The notes beneath the pieces are model-generated. The model saw only the letters and a list, made by a program, of their open reading frames with translations, was not told where the DNA came from and did not search any database. The position numbers and the translations under genes were made by a program. 24,022 nt of DNA from Clostridia bacterium (GTDB lineage Bacteria > Bacillota > Clostridia > UMGS1810), in NCBI GenBank assembly GCA_017503945.1, contig JAFVSB010000055.1:1-24022 (forward strand), given 5' to 3'. Every line of letters starts with the position of its first letter. Positions within the stretch are counted from its first letter, which is position 1. Of this stretch, positions 7,350 through 16,244 are shown in pieces.

Positions 7350-8606
7350 ATGCTTACAAAAGCACCAAAGGGCACAATGGACATTCTGCCCGAAAATTCA
7401 TATAAATGGCAATATATTGAGGACCAAATCCGCAGGATTTGCCGTGAGTTTGGAGTGAGCGAGGTAAGGACTCCCGTGTTTGAACACACCGAGCTTTTCC
7501 AGCGTGGTGTGGGAGACACCACCGATGTTGTAGAAAAGGAAATGTATACCTTCAATGACAAAGGCGACCGCAGCATCACCCTTCGCCCCGAGGGCACTGC
7601 AGGAGCCGTGCGCAGCTTTATTGAGCATGGCATGTTCAACAACCCTCAGCCCACCAAGCTTTTCTACCAGATTAGCTGCTACCGCTACGAAAAACCTCAG
7701 GCGGGTCGCTATAGAGAATTCCACCAGTTTGGTGTAGAATATTTCGGCACTCAGAGCCCATCTTCTGATGCCGAGATGATATCTCTGCCGTGGACTCTTT
7801 ACAAGCGTCTCGGTCTTACCAATCTCACAGTCAACCTCAACAGCATTGGCTGCCCTGTATGCCGCAAGGAATATAACGAAAAGCTCAAAGCATACTTAAA
7901 ACCTCACTATGACGAGCTTTGCGACACCTGCAAAAATCGCTTTGACCGCAACCCTATGCGCATACTTGATTGCAAATCGTCAATTTGCAAGGATATAGTA
8001 AAAAACGCCCCGCTTCTCATCGATTGTATATGTGATGAGTGTTCTGCGCACTTTGAAGATGTCAAAAAATATCTCACTGCTATGGACATTCCGTTTGAAA
8101 TTGACCCCTACATCGTGCGTGGTCTTGATTACTACACCAAGACGGTGTTCGAAATCATTGCCCAAAATGAAAACTCCAATGGCACAATCTGTGGTGGCGG
8201 CCGCTATGACGGTCTTGTGGAGGAGCTTGGCGGCGGAAGCGTGCCTGCATGTGGCTTTGCACTTGGCATGGAAAGGCTTCTTCTCACAATGGCTGAGCAG
8301 GGCATTGAAATCCCCGATGCTCACAAGCTCGACATATATGTAGGTCACATAGGTGAGGGCAATTCGTTCTTTGCACAAAAGCTTGTATCTGAACTCAGAG
8401 ACCTCGGCATCTGCGCTGAGCGCGACCACCTTGGCAGAAGCGTGAAAGCCCAAATGAAATATGCCAACAAGCTTGGCGTGAAATATTCTCTCATTTTAGG
8501 CGATGACGAGATTGCCACCAAAAAGGCACGACTCAAAAATATGGACGAGGGCACCGAAGCTGAGATTGAACTAACTGCTCAGGCAATAGCCAGTCACATA
8601 AACTGA
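7350..8606 (+). CDS. hisS: Histidyl-tRNA synthetase
   Basis: This 418-residue class II aminoacyl-tRNA synthetase charges tRNA-His. The N-terminus KAPKGTMDILP is typical. Motif 2 spans about 104-131 with FYQISCYRYEKPQAGRYREF, the HisRS-specific signature RGLDYYTKTVFEI starts at 257, and motif 3 GFALGMERL is at 302-310. The C-terminal anticodon-binding domain follows, including LGRSVKAQMKYANKLGVKY. It starts at the ATG behind AGAAGGTG, 54 nt after a strong promoter. aspS begins 16 nt after its stop, so the pair is an operon, a common hisS-aspS arrangement in Bacillota. Length and motifs are normal. Confidence 0.97.
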   Translation: MLTKAPKGTMDILPENSYKWQYIEDQIRRICREFGVSEVRTPVFEHTELFQRGVGDTTDVVEKEMYTFNDKGDRSITLRPEGTAGAVRSFIEHGMFNNPQPTKLFYQISCYRYEKPQAGRYREFHQFGVEYFGTQSPSSDAEMISLPWTLYKRLGLTNLTVNLNSIGCPVCRKEYNEKLKAYLKPHYDELCDTCKNRFDRNPMRILDCKSSICKDIVKNAPLLIDCICDECSAHFEDVKKYLTAMDIPFEIDPYIVRGLDYYTKTVFEIIAQNENSNGTICGGGRYDGLVEELGGGSVPACGFALGMERLLLTMAEQGIEIPDAHKLDIYVGHIGEGNSFFAQKLVSELRDLGICAERDHLGRSVKAQMKYANKLGVKYSLILGDDEIATKKARLKNMDEGTEAEIELTAQAIASHIN

Positions 8607-8622
8607 ATCGGAGGATACAATC

Positions 8623-10413
8623 ATGGAATTTGAAAAACTTAACGGACTAAAAAGAACTCACAAATGCGCCAATCTCACCAAGGCAGATATCGGCAAAGAA
8701 GTAGTTGTCATGGGCTTTGCCGACTCGGTGAGAAACCTCGGCGGTCTCATATTTATAAATGTGCGCGATATTTCGGGCGTAATTCAGACAGTTTATTCAA
8801 CCGATGATGCCGCCATGTATGAAAAAGCAGCAAGAGTAAGAGGTGAATATGTGCTTGCAGTGGTGGGCAAGGTTGCCGCAAGAGACGAAGCGGTGATTAA
8901 CCCCAACATGAAAACAGGCGAGATTGAAATCGTAGCCACAGAGCTTCGCATACTCTCTGCTGCCAAGACACCTCCATTTTATATTGTAGAAAACAGCGAT
9001 GTAAAAGAAGAACTCCGCTTGCAATACCGCTACCTTGACCTTCGCCGTCCCGACATGCAGCGCCGCATGCTCCTTAGAAGTCAGGTTGCCAAAATTGTGA
9101 GAGATTATTATGAAGAAAACGGCTTTATCGAAATAGAAACTCCCATCTTGGTCAAGAGCACTCCCGAGGGCGCCCGTGACTACCTTGTGCCCAGCCGTGT
9201 GCGCAATGGCTGCTTCTATGCACTTCCTCAGTCACCCCAGCAGTATAAGCAGCTCCTTATGCTCTCAGGCATGGACAGATACTTCCAGATTGCCAAATGC
9301 TTCCGTGACGAGGATTTAAGAGCTGACCGTCAGCCCGAATTCACTCAGATTGACCTTGAGATGTCATTCGTTGATGAAGATGATGTAATGACAGTAAACG
9401 AAGGCCTTCTCACAAGAGTGTTCAAAGAGGTTAAGGGCATCGATGTTGCCACTCCGTTTATCCGCATGCCATATGCCGAAGCAATGGACCGCTTCGGTTC
9501 AGACAAGCCCGACACCCGCTTTGGCCTTGAACTTTGTGACATTTCAGATGTTGTAGCAGGCTGCGGCTTTGGTGTGTTCACAGGTGCGCTTGATGCAGGC
9601 GGCAGCGTAAGAGCTATCAATGCCAAGGGATTGGGCGAGCAGATTTCGCGCAAAAACATTGACTCGCTCGGCGAATTTGTAAAAACCTACAAGGCCAAAG
9701 GTCTTGCTTGGATAAAAGTCAACTCCGACGGCGTTCAGTCGCCCATTGCCAAATTTTTTGAAGAAGAACAGTTAAACGCTATCCTCAAGGCTACCAATGC
9801 CGAGGTTGGCGATGTAATCTTCATAGTTGCCGATAAAAACAGTGTGGTATATGCATCACTGGGTGCTCTCCGTCTTGAAATAGCCAAGAGATATAACCTC
9901 ATTGAAGAGGGCAAATTCAACTTCCTCTGGGTTACCGACTTCCCGCTTCTTGAGCATGATGAAGAAGAAAATCGCTTTGTGGCAATGCACCACCCATTCA
10001 CTGCTCCCAAAGATGAAGACCTCGCGCTGCTCGACACCGACCCCGGCAAAGTAAGAGCCAAGGCCTATGACATCATCTTAAACGGTGTGGAGCTTGGCGG
10101 CGGCAGCATGAGAATATATAACTCCGACCTTCAGCAGAAAATGTTTGAAGTTATCGGTCTGCCTGCCGATGAAATAGAAGCACGCTTTGGCTTCCTCATT
10201 GATGCATTCAAATATGGTGCTCCTCCTCACGGTGGCATGGCATATGGATTTGACCGCTTGCTCATGCTTCTTGATGGTTGCGATTCCATCCGCGATGTTA
10301 TTGCATTCCCCAAGGTGCAGAATGCATCAGAGCTAATGACCAATGCGCCCGATATTGTAGATGCAAAGCAGCTTGAAGAGCTTGGCATAGCCATAGTTAA
10401 AAAAGAAGACTAA
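8623..10413 (+). CDS. aspS: Aspartyl-tRNA synthetase, bacterial type
   Basis: This is a 596-residue class IIb synthetase. The N-terminal OB-fold anticodon-binding domain occupies about 15-110. The catalytic core has motif 2 FRDEDLRADRQPEFTQ at 227-242 and motif 3 within HGGMAYGFDR at 536-545. The bacteria-specific GAD insertion falls at about 285-420. It charges tRNA-Asp. GGAGG lies just before the ATG. The anticodon-domain loop reads GFADSVRNLGGLIF, where many bacterial enzymes have GWVxRRRDHGG. The Leu in place of His resembles the E. coli (discriminating) form, but I would not decide discriminating versus non-discriminating from this alone. The gene is the second of the hisS operon and may run on into the ABC transporter genes 29 nt later. 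Confidence 0.97.
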   Translation: MEFEKLNGLKRTHKCANLTKADIGKEVVVMGFADSVRNLGGLIFINVRDISGVIQTVYSTDDAAMYEKAARVRGEYVLAVVGKVAARDEAVINPNMKTGEIEIVATELRILSAAKTPPFYIVENSDVKEELRLQYRYLDLRRPDMQRRMLLRSQVAKIVRDYYEENGFIEIETPILVKSTPEGARDYLVPSRVRNGCFYALPQSPQQYKQLLMLSGMDRYFQIAKCFRDEDLRADRQPEFTQIDLEMSFVDEDDVMTVNEGLLTRVFKEVKGIDVATPFIRMPYAEAMDRFGSDKPDTRFGLELCDISDVVAGCGFGVFTGALDAGGSVRAINAKGLGEQISRKNIDSLGEFVKTYKAKGLAWIKVNSDGVQSPIAKFFEEEQLNAILKATNAEVGDVIFIVADKNSVVYASLGALRLEIAKRYNLIEEGKFNFLWVTDFPLLEHDEEENRFVAMHHPFTAPKDEDLALLDTDPGKVRAKAYDIILNGVELGGGSMRIYNSDLQQKMFEVIGLPADEIEARFGFLIDAFKYGAPPHGGMAYGFDRLLMLLDGCDSIRDVIAFPKVQNASELMTNAPDIVDAKQLEELGIAIVKKED

Positions 10414-10442
10414 AGTATATTCATAATGAAAGGATTTTTCAT

Positions 10443-11381
10443 ATGATAGAAATCAAAAATCTCACCAAGAAATATGGCTCCAAGACAGTTCTTGATGATA
10501 TAAGTTTCACCGTGCAATCAGGCGAAATCCTTGGCTTCCTTGGTCCTAACGGTGCAGGCAAAAGCACCACCATGAACATCATCACGGGCTACATTTCGTC
10601 CACTTCGGGCTCTGTGTCCATCGATGGAATCGACATCATGGACGACCCCAAAGCCTACAAAAAGAAGATTGGCTACCTGCCCGAGCTTCCGCCAGTGTAT
10701 CTTGACATGACGGTTATGGAATATCTTGAATTTGTGTGCGGCATCAAATCTTGTGACACATCGTGCATCGACTCCATTCTCGAAGAGGTCAGAATCACCG
10801 ATGTGAAGCACCGCCTCATAAAGAATCTTTCTAAGGGATACCGCCAGAGAGTGGGCATTGCTCAGGCTCTTGTGGGTGACCCGGAGCTCCTTATCCTCGA
10901 TGAGCCCACAGTAGGCCTTGACCCTATGCAGATTATCGACATCCGCAATGTAATCTCTGAGCTTGGCAAAAAGAAAACTCTTTTTATAAGTTCTCATATT
11001 CTGTCAGAAATCAGTGCAGTGTGTGACAGGGTGCTCATCATCAACAAGGGCAAAATCGTTGCCGAAGACACCCCCGACAATCTCGCCGCCATGGTTTCGG
11101 GCAAAAATCAATATATTGCACGCATCGATGGTGCCAAAGAGAAAATCGAAGCAGTGCTTTCGTCGCTTGCAGGCATCGAACGATTTGAGTGCAAGGGCGT
11201 GGGCGAAGAGGACTGCCTCGACTATATCATCTATGCTAAAAACGGCTCTGATATCCGCCGCGAGCTTTTCCGTGAGATTGCTGCTAAAGATATGGCAATA
11301 CTTATGTTCAAGTCATATGACATATCCCTTGAAGATATTTTCATTACTCTCACTGCAAAGGAAGGAGGCAACGAAGAATGA
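10443..11381 (+). CDS. ABC transporter ATP-binding protein (GldA-like)
   Basis: This is a 312-residue ATPase. Walker A GPNGAGKST is at 34-42, the ABC signature LSKGYRQ at 129-135, Walker B LLILDEPT at 149-156, and an H-loop in SSHILSE follows. The C-terminal ~90 residues form an extension like that of GldA/NatA/CcmA-type ATPases that pair with ABC-2 permeases. It powers the membrane complex encoded by the next genes. The final TGA overlaps the permease ATG (ATGA), so the two are translationally coupled. AAAGGA precedes the start. No separate promoter or terminator is evident after aspS, so read-through is likely. The substrate is unknown. Confidence 0.93.
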   Translation: MIEIKNLTKKYGSKTVLDDISFTVQSGEILGFLGPNGAGKSTTMNIITGYISSTSGSVSIDGIDIMDDPKAYKKKIGYLPELPPVYLDMTVMEYLEFVCGIKSCDTSCIDSILEEVRITDVKHRLIKNLSKGYRQRVGIAQALVGDPELLILDEPTVGLDPMQIIDIRNVISELGKKKTLFISSHILSEISAVCDRVLIINKGKIVAEDTPDNLAAMVSGKNQYIARIDGAKEKIEAVLSSLAGIERFECKGVGEEDCLDYIIYAKNGSDIRRELFREIAAKDMAILMFKSYDISLEDIFITLTAKEGGNEE

Positions 11382-12082
11382 ACGCAATCATCAAAAAAGA
11401 ACTCCGCATCTATTTCAACACTCCCATAGCATGGGTGTTCATTGCGGTGCTTGTATGCGTTGGCTCCATTTTGTTTACCATTTTCAATCTCTTTGCGGCA
11501 AGCTCTGCCATCGGTGTGATATTTTCGCTCCTGCCGTGGGTGTTTGTGGTGATGACACCGCTTCTCACCATGCGCCTTGTGGCTGAAGAGCGAAGCCTCA
11601 AAACCGACCAGCTCCTTCTTACTGCGCCCATCAGCGTGGCGTCAATCGTGTGGGGCAAGCTCATTGCAGCACTAATTGTCTTTGGCATATCCATAGCTCT
11701 CATGCTCATGTATCCCATAATCCTTGAATTTTATTCCGATGTAGACTGGGGCACTGTGTTTACTAACTTCCTTGGCTTTTTCCTGTTTGGTGCTTCGCTC
11801 ATCTCGATAGGTCTTTTCATCTCATCACTCACCGAAAACCAGTTCACAGCCGCTATCATCACCATAGCTGTGCTTCTTGCAATGTTTTTGGTTTCGTCAT
11901 TCAATGAGACCTCAGGATTTGCATTTCTTGACGGCATCATAAGCATGCTCAAGATAACCCGCCGTTTCGACGGCTTCTTCACAGGCTTTATCAATTTGAC
12001 CGATGTGCTTTATTATGTGAGTATCAGTGTGGTGTGTGCACTGCTTACAATTTATCGCATAGAAAAAAGAAAAATTAAATAG
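11378..12082 (+). CDS. ABC-2 type permease (GldF-like)
   Basis: This is a 234-residue membrane protein with about six hydrophobic segments (roughly 15-40, 45-65, 93-115, 130-152, 158-175 and 205-228). A short amphipathic N-terminus, MNAIIKKELRIYFNTP, is typical of ABC-2 exporters. The cytoplasmic loop RLVAEERSLKTDQLLLTAPI contains the EER...TDQLLLTAPI pattern common to GldF and related permeases, where it contacts the ATPase. It forms the translocation channel of the four-gene module. GGAGG sits across its stop codon and serves the next gene 12 nt on. In Bacteroidota the related Gld proteins serve gliding motility, whereas in Bacillota the substrate is not established. Confidence 0.9.
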   Translation: MNAIIKKELRIYFNTPIAWVFIAVLVCVGSILFTIFNLFAASSAIGVIFSLLPWVFVVMTPLLTMRLVAEERSLKTDQLLLTAPISVASIVWGKLIAALIVFGISIALMLMYPIILEFYSDVDWGTVFTNFLGFFLFGASLISIGLFISSLTENQFTAAIITIAVLLAMFLVSSFNETSGFAFLDGIISMLKITRRFDGFFTGFINLTDVLYYVSISVVCALLTIYRIEKRKIK

Positions 12083-12094
12083 GAGGAATTTGCC

Positions 12095-13492
12095 ATGAAC
12101 AAAAAAAGAAAATATGCATATGCGGCAATGACCTCTGCTGCACTTGCCATTGCAGTTATAATCATAGTTAACCTCATAGCAGTTGTGGTTGCTGACAAAA
12201 TAAGCCTCAGCCTTGATTTCACCAAGGGCGGCATACTTGATTTTGATCCTAAAACCCACGAGGTAATCTCCGAGCTCGACATGGATGTGCGCATCATATC
12301 GCTCATTCCCCAAAGCGATGTCAACCGCGAGATGATTCAGCTCGACGAAATCCTCAAAAAATATGACACCCTTTCTGAACGCATCACCTATGAGCGTGCC
12401 GATGCTCAGAAAAACCCCTCGCTCCTTACAAGCTACAAGGTAAACGGCGAGCCTCTTGCCGACAGCTACAATATCATTTTTGAAACCGACCGCATGAACA
12501 CCGTGGTGAGCGTCAATGATATGATAATCATGTATAAAGACAACACCAACGATGCAATCCTTTCGGGTGCTCTCAAAGCCGAGCATCATTTCACTTCGGC
12601 AATTTTAAAGGTCACAAAAGGCAGTGACATCAATGCCTATGTGACCACAGGCCACGGCGAAAAATTCAGCTATGAAGATTTTAAAACAGATATCCTCCCC
12701 GCGGCGGGCTATATGTTCCACGATTGGCAGATTATGTCAGACCCGCTTCCCGACAATGCCGACCTCGTGGTGATAGCAGGCCCCAGGACCGACTATTCTG
12801 CCGATGAAATCAATAAACTGGCAGAGTATGCGGCAAATGGAGGAAGCTTGCAGGTGTTCATCGACCCCACCACACCCGCACTTGAAGGTCTCTTTGGATT
12901 TCTTGCAGAATGGGGCATAGAGGTTGGAGATGGTCTGGTTGGTGATGATGACACCTCACACTACGCCAAATACAGAACCACTCTCATTCCCGACATCGAG
13001 CAAAACGAAATGACCCAGACCATTTCCTATGATAATACTCAGGCGATTTTTCCTGCTGCGAGACCTGTGACAGCTAAAAACAAAAATGACATAACAGCCT
13101 ACACAGTGGCTTCGACCTCTGAGGCAGGCTATGTCAAACATGACATATATTCTGTGTATGATGTGTTTGAAGCAGGTGATACCAGACAGGCGAGCGACAT
13201 AGCAGTGATGGTTACCCGCCCAAGCTATGACGGCAAACCGCCCAAGCTCTTTGTGTCGGGCTCGGTTGCATTTTTGCAGGCGCGTTCCAACACCAATTTC
13301 TACACAGGACTCATGGCTTCAATGACCGACCAGCCATATTCCATATATATCCATCCCAAAAACATTGTTGAGTCGAGAGTGACAATCAGTCAGAGCACAA
13401 TCTATGTGTATTCATTCATTGTCATCGTACTCATTCCTGTTATCATTCTTGCATGTGGCTTTGTTATCTGGATTAAAAGGAGACACCTGTAA
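12095..13492 (+). CDS. GldG-like ABC transporter auxiliary protein
   Basis: This is a 465-residue protein with an N-terminal membrane anchor (about 10-32), a large extracytoplasmic region and a C-terminal transmembrane helix (about 434-460) ending in a basic IKRRHL. The middle contains the ABC-type auxiliary domain (the PF09822-type GldG region), seen as YVTTGHGEKFS, ADLVVIAGPRTDYSADEI and LAEYAANGGSLQVFIDP. In known Gld systems GldG associates with the GldA ATPase and GldF permease. The order ATPase, permease, GldG and DUF4340 supports one complex. GGAGG precedes the ATG, and its TAA overlaps the start of the next gene by one base. Confidence 0.88.
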   Translation: MNKKRKYAYAAMTSAALAIAVIIIVNLIAVVVADKISLSLDFTKGGILDFDPKTHEVISELDMDVRIISLIPQSDVNREMIQLDEILKKYDTLSERITYERADAQKNPSLLTSYKVNGEPLADSYNIIFETDRMNTVVSVNDMIIMYKDNTNDAILSGALKAEHHFTSAILKVTKGSDINAYVTTGHGEKFSYEDFKTDILPAAGYMFHDWQIMSDPLPDNADLVVIAGPRTDYSADEINKLAEYAANGGSLQVFIDPTTPALEGLFGFLAEWGIEVGDGLVGDDDTSHYAKYRTTLIPDIEQNEMTQTISYDNTQAIFPAARPVTAKNKNDITAYTVASTSEAGYVKHDIYSVYDVFEAGDTRQASDIAVMVTRPSYDGKPPKLFVSGSVAFLQARSNTNFYTGLMASMTDQPYSIYIHPKNIVESRVTISQSTIYVYSFIVIVLIPVIILACGFVIWIKRRHL

Positions 13493-14832
13493 TGAACAAA
13501 AAGAAGATAGTTATTCTTGCGATTTCTCTCATAGTGCTCCTTGGCGTGCTTGCCCTTGTGATGGCTCTTCCTGATTCAGATGAGCCATCTATCGATTCAG
13601 GCAATGCCCAGTCTCAGGATTATAATGAAGAAGCTATATACAAAGTGTCGGTAGACAGTGTAACGAGCGTTACGGTTTCACACTCAGGTGAGCTCTACAC
13701 CCTCACCCGCACTCCCGACGGCTGGATATGCGCTGAAAAGAGCGAGGTGGGTGTGAGTCAATCAAGGGTCACAAGGCTTATGACAGAGCTTTGCTCTGTG
13801 CGCTATACCGACAAGCTCGACACCACCAAGGTCACCCCTGCAGATTGCGGCATCACTGATGCAAGCGACTATGTTAGCTTTGAAAGCAGCCTAGGCACGC
13901 TTGTCATCACTCGCGGCAATGATGTTGCCAACTCTGACCTTTGTTATGTGATGACAAGCCTTTCAGATGACATCTACATGGTAAAGCGCGAAAGAGTGTC
14001 ACTGATGTTTGCGCCATTTGGTCAATACCGCAACGACACTATCGCGCGCATCGATTTTGAAAACATCACTGCCATAAAATACCAAGGTCCCAAGTGTAGT
14101 TTTTCGCTCACCAAGGGTGAATACAACTTGGATTCGGGCGACTATTATGCATGGAAAATGACCTCGCCAATAGCTGTGTTTGCGCGTGACAACGAGATTG
14201 AATCAAAGCTCATTTTGCCCATTGCATCTATGGATACAGATGGCTATGTGAACGACAATGGCGATTTTGCGTCATACGGTCTTGGTGACAAATCCGCCTT
14301 TGTAACCTACACCGACGCCAAGGGCAAAACTCAGACGGTGTATTTCAGTAAGCTGTTGAACAATCAATACTACATCAGCATTGATGATGGCAAGAGCATT
14401 TATGCAGTTTCACCCTCTGCGGCACCTTTTGCAACACTTAACCTCATCGATATTGCCGACCGTCAGCTGTATCTTACAAAGCAATCAACACTCAGCACCA
14501 TCACTATCGACGGCGCAAAAAAATATAAGCTTGAATTTAGAGATGACGGCACCATTGCCATAGACGGCAAGGTTTCAAGCTCCGAGAGTGCATCACGCGA
14601 GATTTTCTCCAATGTGTGCGGCCCTCTTGCCGATGACATAAGCACTGCCCCCATGGGCGCCATAGTGCTCACCATGAAGTTTGACCTGAAGGATTCAACC
14701 TCTGTAACACTCACTTTTTCAGATCATGATGAAAGATATTATGCAGTGGCAAGAGATGGCAAACCTCTCTATACTATCTTAAAGAGCAAGCTCGACACTA
14801 TGTTTGGTGTGCTTGATAAATATAAGGACTGA
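13492..14832 (+). CDS. DUF4340-type membrane-anchored protein
   Basis: This is a 446-residue protein with one N-terminal signal anchor (KIVILAISLIVLLGVLALVM at about 5-24) and then an extracytoplasmic domain rich in beta-strand-like sequence. Short repeated units (SVTSVTVSHSGELYTLTRTP, then GTLVITRGNDV and SAFVTYTDAKGKTQTVYF) match the style of the DUF4340 domain usually encoded next to GldG-like genes. The role is unknown; it is presumably an external accessory subunit of the ABC module. Its ATG overlaps the previous stop (TAATG). AAGGAG lies within the gldG-like 3' end. It is the last gene of the four-gene module, with the LUD gene starting 4 nt after its stop. Confidence 0.82.
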   Translation: MNKKKIVILAISLIVLLGVLALVMALPDSDEPSIDSGNAQSQDYNEEAIYKVSVDSVTSVTVSHSGELYTLTRTPDGWICAEKSEVGVSQSRVTRLMTELCSVRYTDKLDTTKVTPADCGITDASDYVSFESSLGTLVITRGNDVANSDLCYVMTSLSDDIYMVKRERVSLMFAPFGQYRNDTIARIDFENITAIKYQGPKCSFSLTKGEYNLDSGDYYAWKMTSPIAVFARDNEIESKLILPIASMDTDGYVNDNGDFASYGLGDKSAFVTYTDAKGKTQTVYFSKLLNNQYYISIDDGKSIYAVSPSAAPFATLNLIDIADRQLYLTKQSTLSTITIDGAKKYKLEFRDDGTIAIDGKVSSSESASREIFSNVCGPLADDISTAPMGAIVLTMKFDLKDSTSVTLTFSDHDERYYAVARDGKPLYTILKSKLDTMFGVLDKYKD

Positions 14833-14836
14833 TATT

Positions 14837-15514
14837 ATGCCAGATATAAACACAAAAAAACACACAATGCTAAAATTACAAAAATGCGCAAAGGCACTTA
14901 GCGCAAATAACATGGAAACCTTCATTGCTTCCACCAAGGAAGAAGCAAGAGAGATTGCCAAAACCCTGCTTGCCGATTGCACCACTGTCACAATGGGCGG
15001 AAGCATGAGCGCATTTGAATGCGGCATTCCCCAGATGCTCTCCGAGGGGGACTTCACATTTTACAACCGCAACCGCGAAGGCATTACTCCCGATGAGGTG
15101 CAGGAAATATATCGCAAGGCATTTACCTGCGATGCCTACATTTCAAGCTCCAATGCCATCACTCAAAACGGCGAGCTGTATAATGTAGACGGCAATTCCA
15201 ACCGTGTTGCCGCTATGCTCTTTGGTTCCAAAAAGCTCATCGTGATTGCAGGCTGCAACAAAATCGTTGCCAACATCGACGAGGCAATCGCAAGAGTAAG
15301 GCACACGGCAGCTCCCGCCAATTGCCTGCGTCTTGGGCTTGATAACTATTGCACCCACACTGGCAGCTGCATGGCATGCGAAAACACTGATGTCGATATG
15401 GCATCGGGATGCAATGCCGACTCGCGTATCTGCTGCAACTATGTGGTCATGGCACATCAAAGACAAAAAGACAGGGTAAAGGTAATCCTTGTGGCAGAAG
15501 AACTGGGGTATTGA
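14837..15514 (+). CDS. LUD-domain (LutC/YkgG-type) protein
   Basis: This is a 225-residue protein of the LUD family, whose LutB/LutC members serve lactate oxidation; many Clostridia carry stand-alone members of unknown role. Visible hallmarks are TVTMGGSMSAFECGIPQML (the SxT/S-type substrate loop), YISSSNAITQNGELYNVDG, the RVAAMLFG loop and a cysteine-rich C-terminal part (CTHTGSCMAC and later GCNADSRICC) that could bind a metal or an iron-sulfur cluster. The frame is open to an ATG at 14804 inside the previous gene. ATG at 14837 is chosen because AAGGA (14824-14828) lies 8 nt before it. It is probably cotranscribed with the gene upstream and with the unknown gene one base downstream. Confidence 0.85.
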   Translation: MPDINTKKHTMLKLQKCAKALSANNMETFIASTKEEAREIAKTLLADCTTVTMGGSMSAFECGIPQMLSEGDFTFYNRNREGITPDEVQEIYRKAFTCDAYISSSNAITQNGELYNVDGNSNRVAAMLFGSKKLIVIAGCNKIVANIDEAIARVRHTAAPANCLRLGLDNYCTHTGSCMACENTDVDMASGCNADSRICCNYVVMAHQRQKDRVKVILVAEELGY

Positions 15515-15515
15515 T

Positions 15516-16172
15516 ATGATAAGCTACGGTTTTTTCGATGACAAAAGGGCGGAGCGCTATTGCAAATACATTGGCGAAAAATTTGGCTTCGATGATGCCA
15601 CCGTTCCCCTCAAAGAGAACGATGTGCTCTCTTCGCTCGACATTCGCCTCGGTGACCGATTTGTGTATTTTCACTTTACGGGCAAATGCACTGATTTTTC
15701 ATCGGAGCTAAAAGTGCTCAGACCAAAGCTGAGGCTTTTTGGCAATTTTATCATAGCCATCAAATCCAACGATGCTGTAGGGCTTTCCGAGGTCTCCGAG
15801 ATCTATGGCGAAGTGCTCGATTATTTTGGAGGCAATGCAAGCGATTTTTCGCTTGGGCTGGTGAGCTGCTTCGGCAGTGATGATAAAATCGAGGTGGAAG
15901 TGGTAGCCAAAACCTTTTTTGGTGCCGACCTTAGTGACCGCTTTGTGCTTGAACGCCTGTGGCAGCGAATTTTGCTCGATAAGCCATCAGGCTGCAATGC
16001 CGACTTTTGCGCATCAGCGATGCAGGCACGCCCTGTGTTTGACGGCACCACCGTCACTGTGAAGCTGCCGAGTGTGGCTCGCATGATGCTGGCAATGTCG
16101 GATGCGAGTGAAAATTTTGGATTTCTCGTCTCTGAGTACACAGGCAGGGATTATATGCTTGTTATTGAATAA
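15516..16172 (+). CDS. Conserved-looking hypothetical protein
   Basis: This is a 218-residue soluble protein that I do not recognise. It has no clear signal peptide, membrane helix or catalytic motif. Features seen are an N-terminal MISYGFFDDKRAERYCKYIG, alternating hydrophobic segments suggesting an alpha/beta fold, and scattered cysteines (C18, C58, C122, C160, C165). Start 15516 is preferred over an in-frame ATG at 15489, because it follows the LUD stop by one base and has a modest GGGG site 7 nt upstream. Tight coupling to the LUD gene suggests a linked function. A hairpin terminator follows. Base composition matches its neighbours. Confidence 0.75.
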   Translation: MISYGFFDDKRAERYCKYIGEKFGFDDATVPLKENDVLSSLDIRLGDRFVYFHFTGKCTDFSSELKVLRPKLRLFGNFIIAIKSNDAVGLSEVSEIYGEVLDYFGGNASDFSLGLVSCFGSDDKIEVEVVAKTFFGADLSDRFVLERLWQRILLDKPSGCNADFCASAMQARPVFDGTTVTVKLPSVARMMLAMSDASENFGFLVSEYTGRDYMLVIE

Positions 16173-16180
16173 CCTGACAA

Positions 16181-16208
16181 AAAGGCTTCCTCTTATGAGG
16201 AAGCCTTT
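16181..16208. terminator. Intrinsic terminator after the LUD operon
   Basis: A perfect 12-bp stem, AAAGGCTTCCTC/GAGGAAGCCTTT, with loop TTAT lies 8 nt after the stop of the unknown gene. The plus-strand T tract is short (TTTG) and the minus-strand one is longer (TTTTTG). Given the genes around it, plus-strand use is the relevant one. Confidence 0.8.
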
Positions 16209-16244
16209 GAAAACCATATCTATAAACTAAAACGGAGGGACAAA

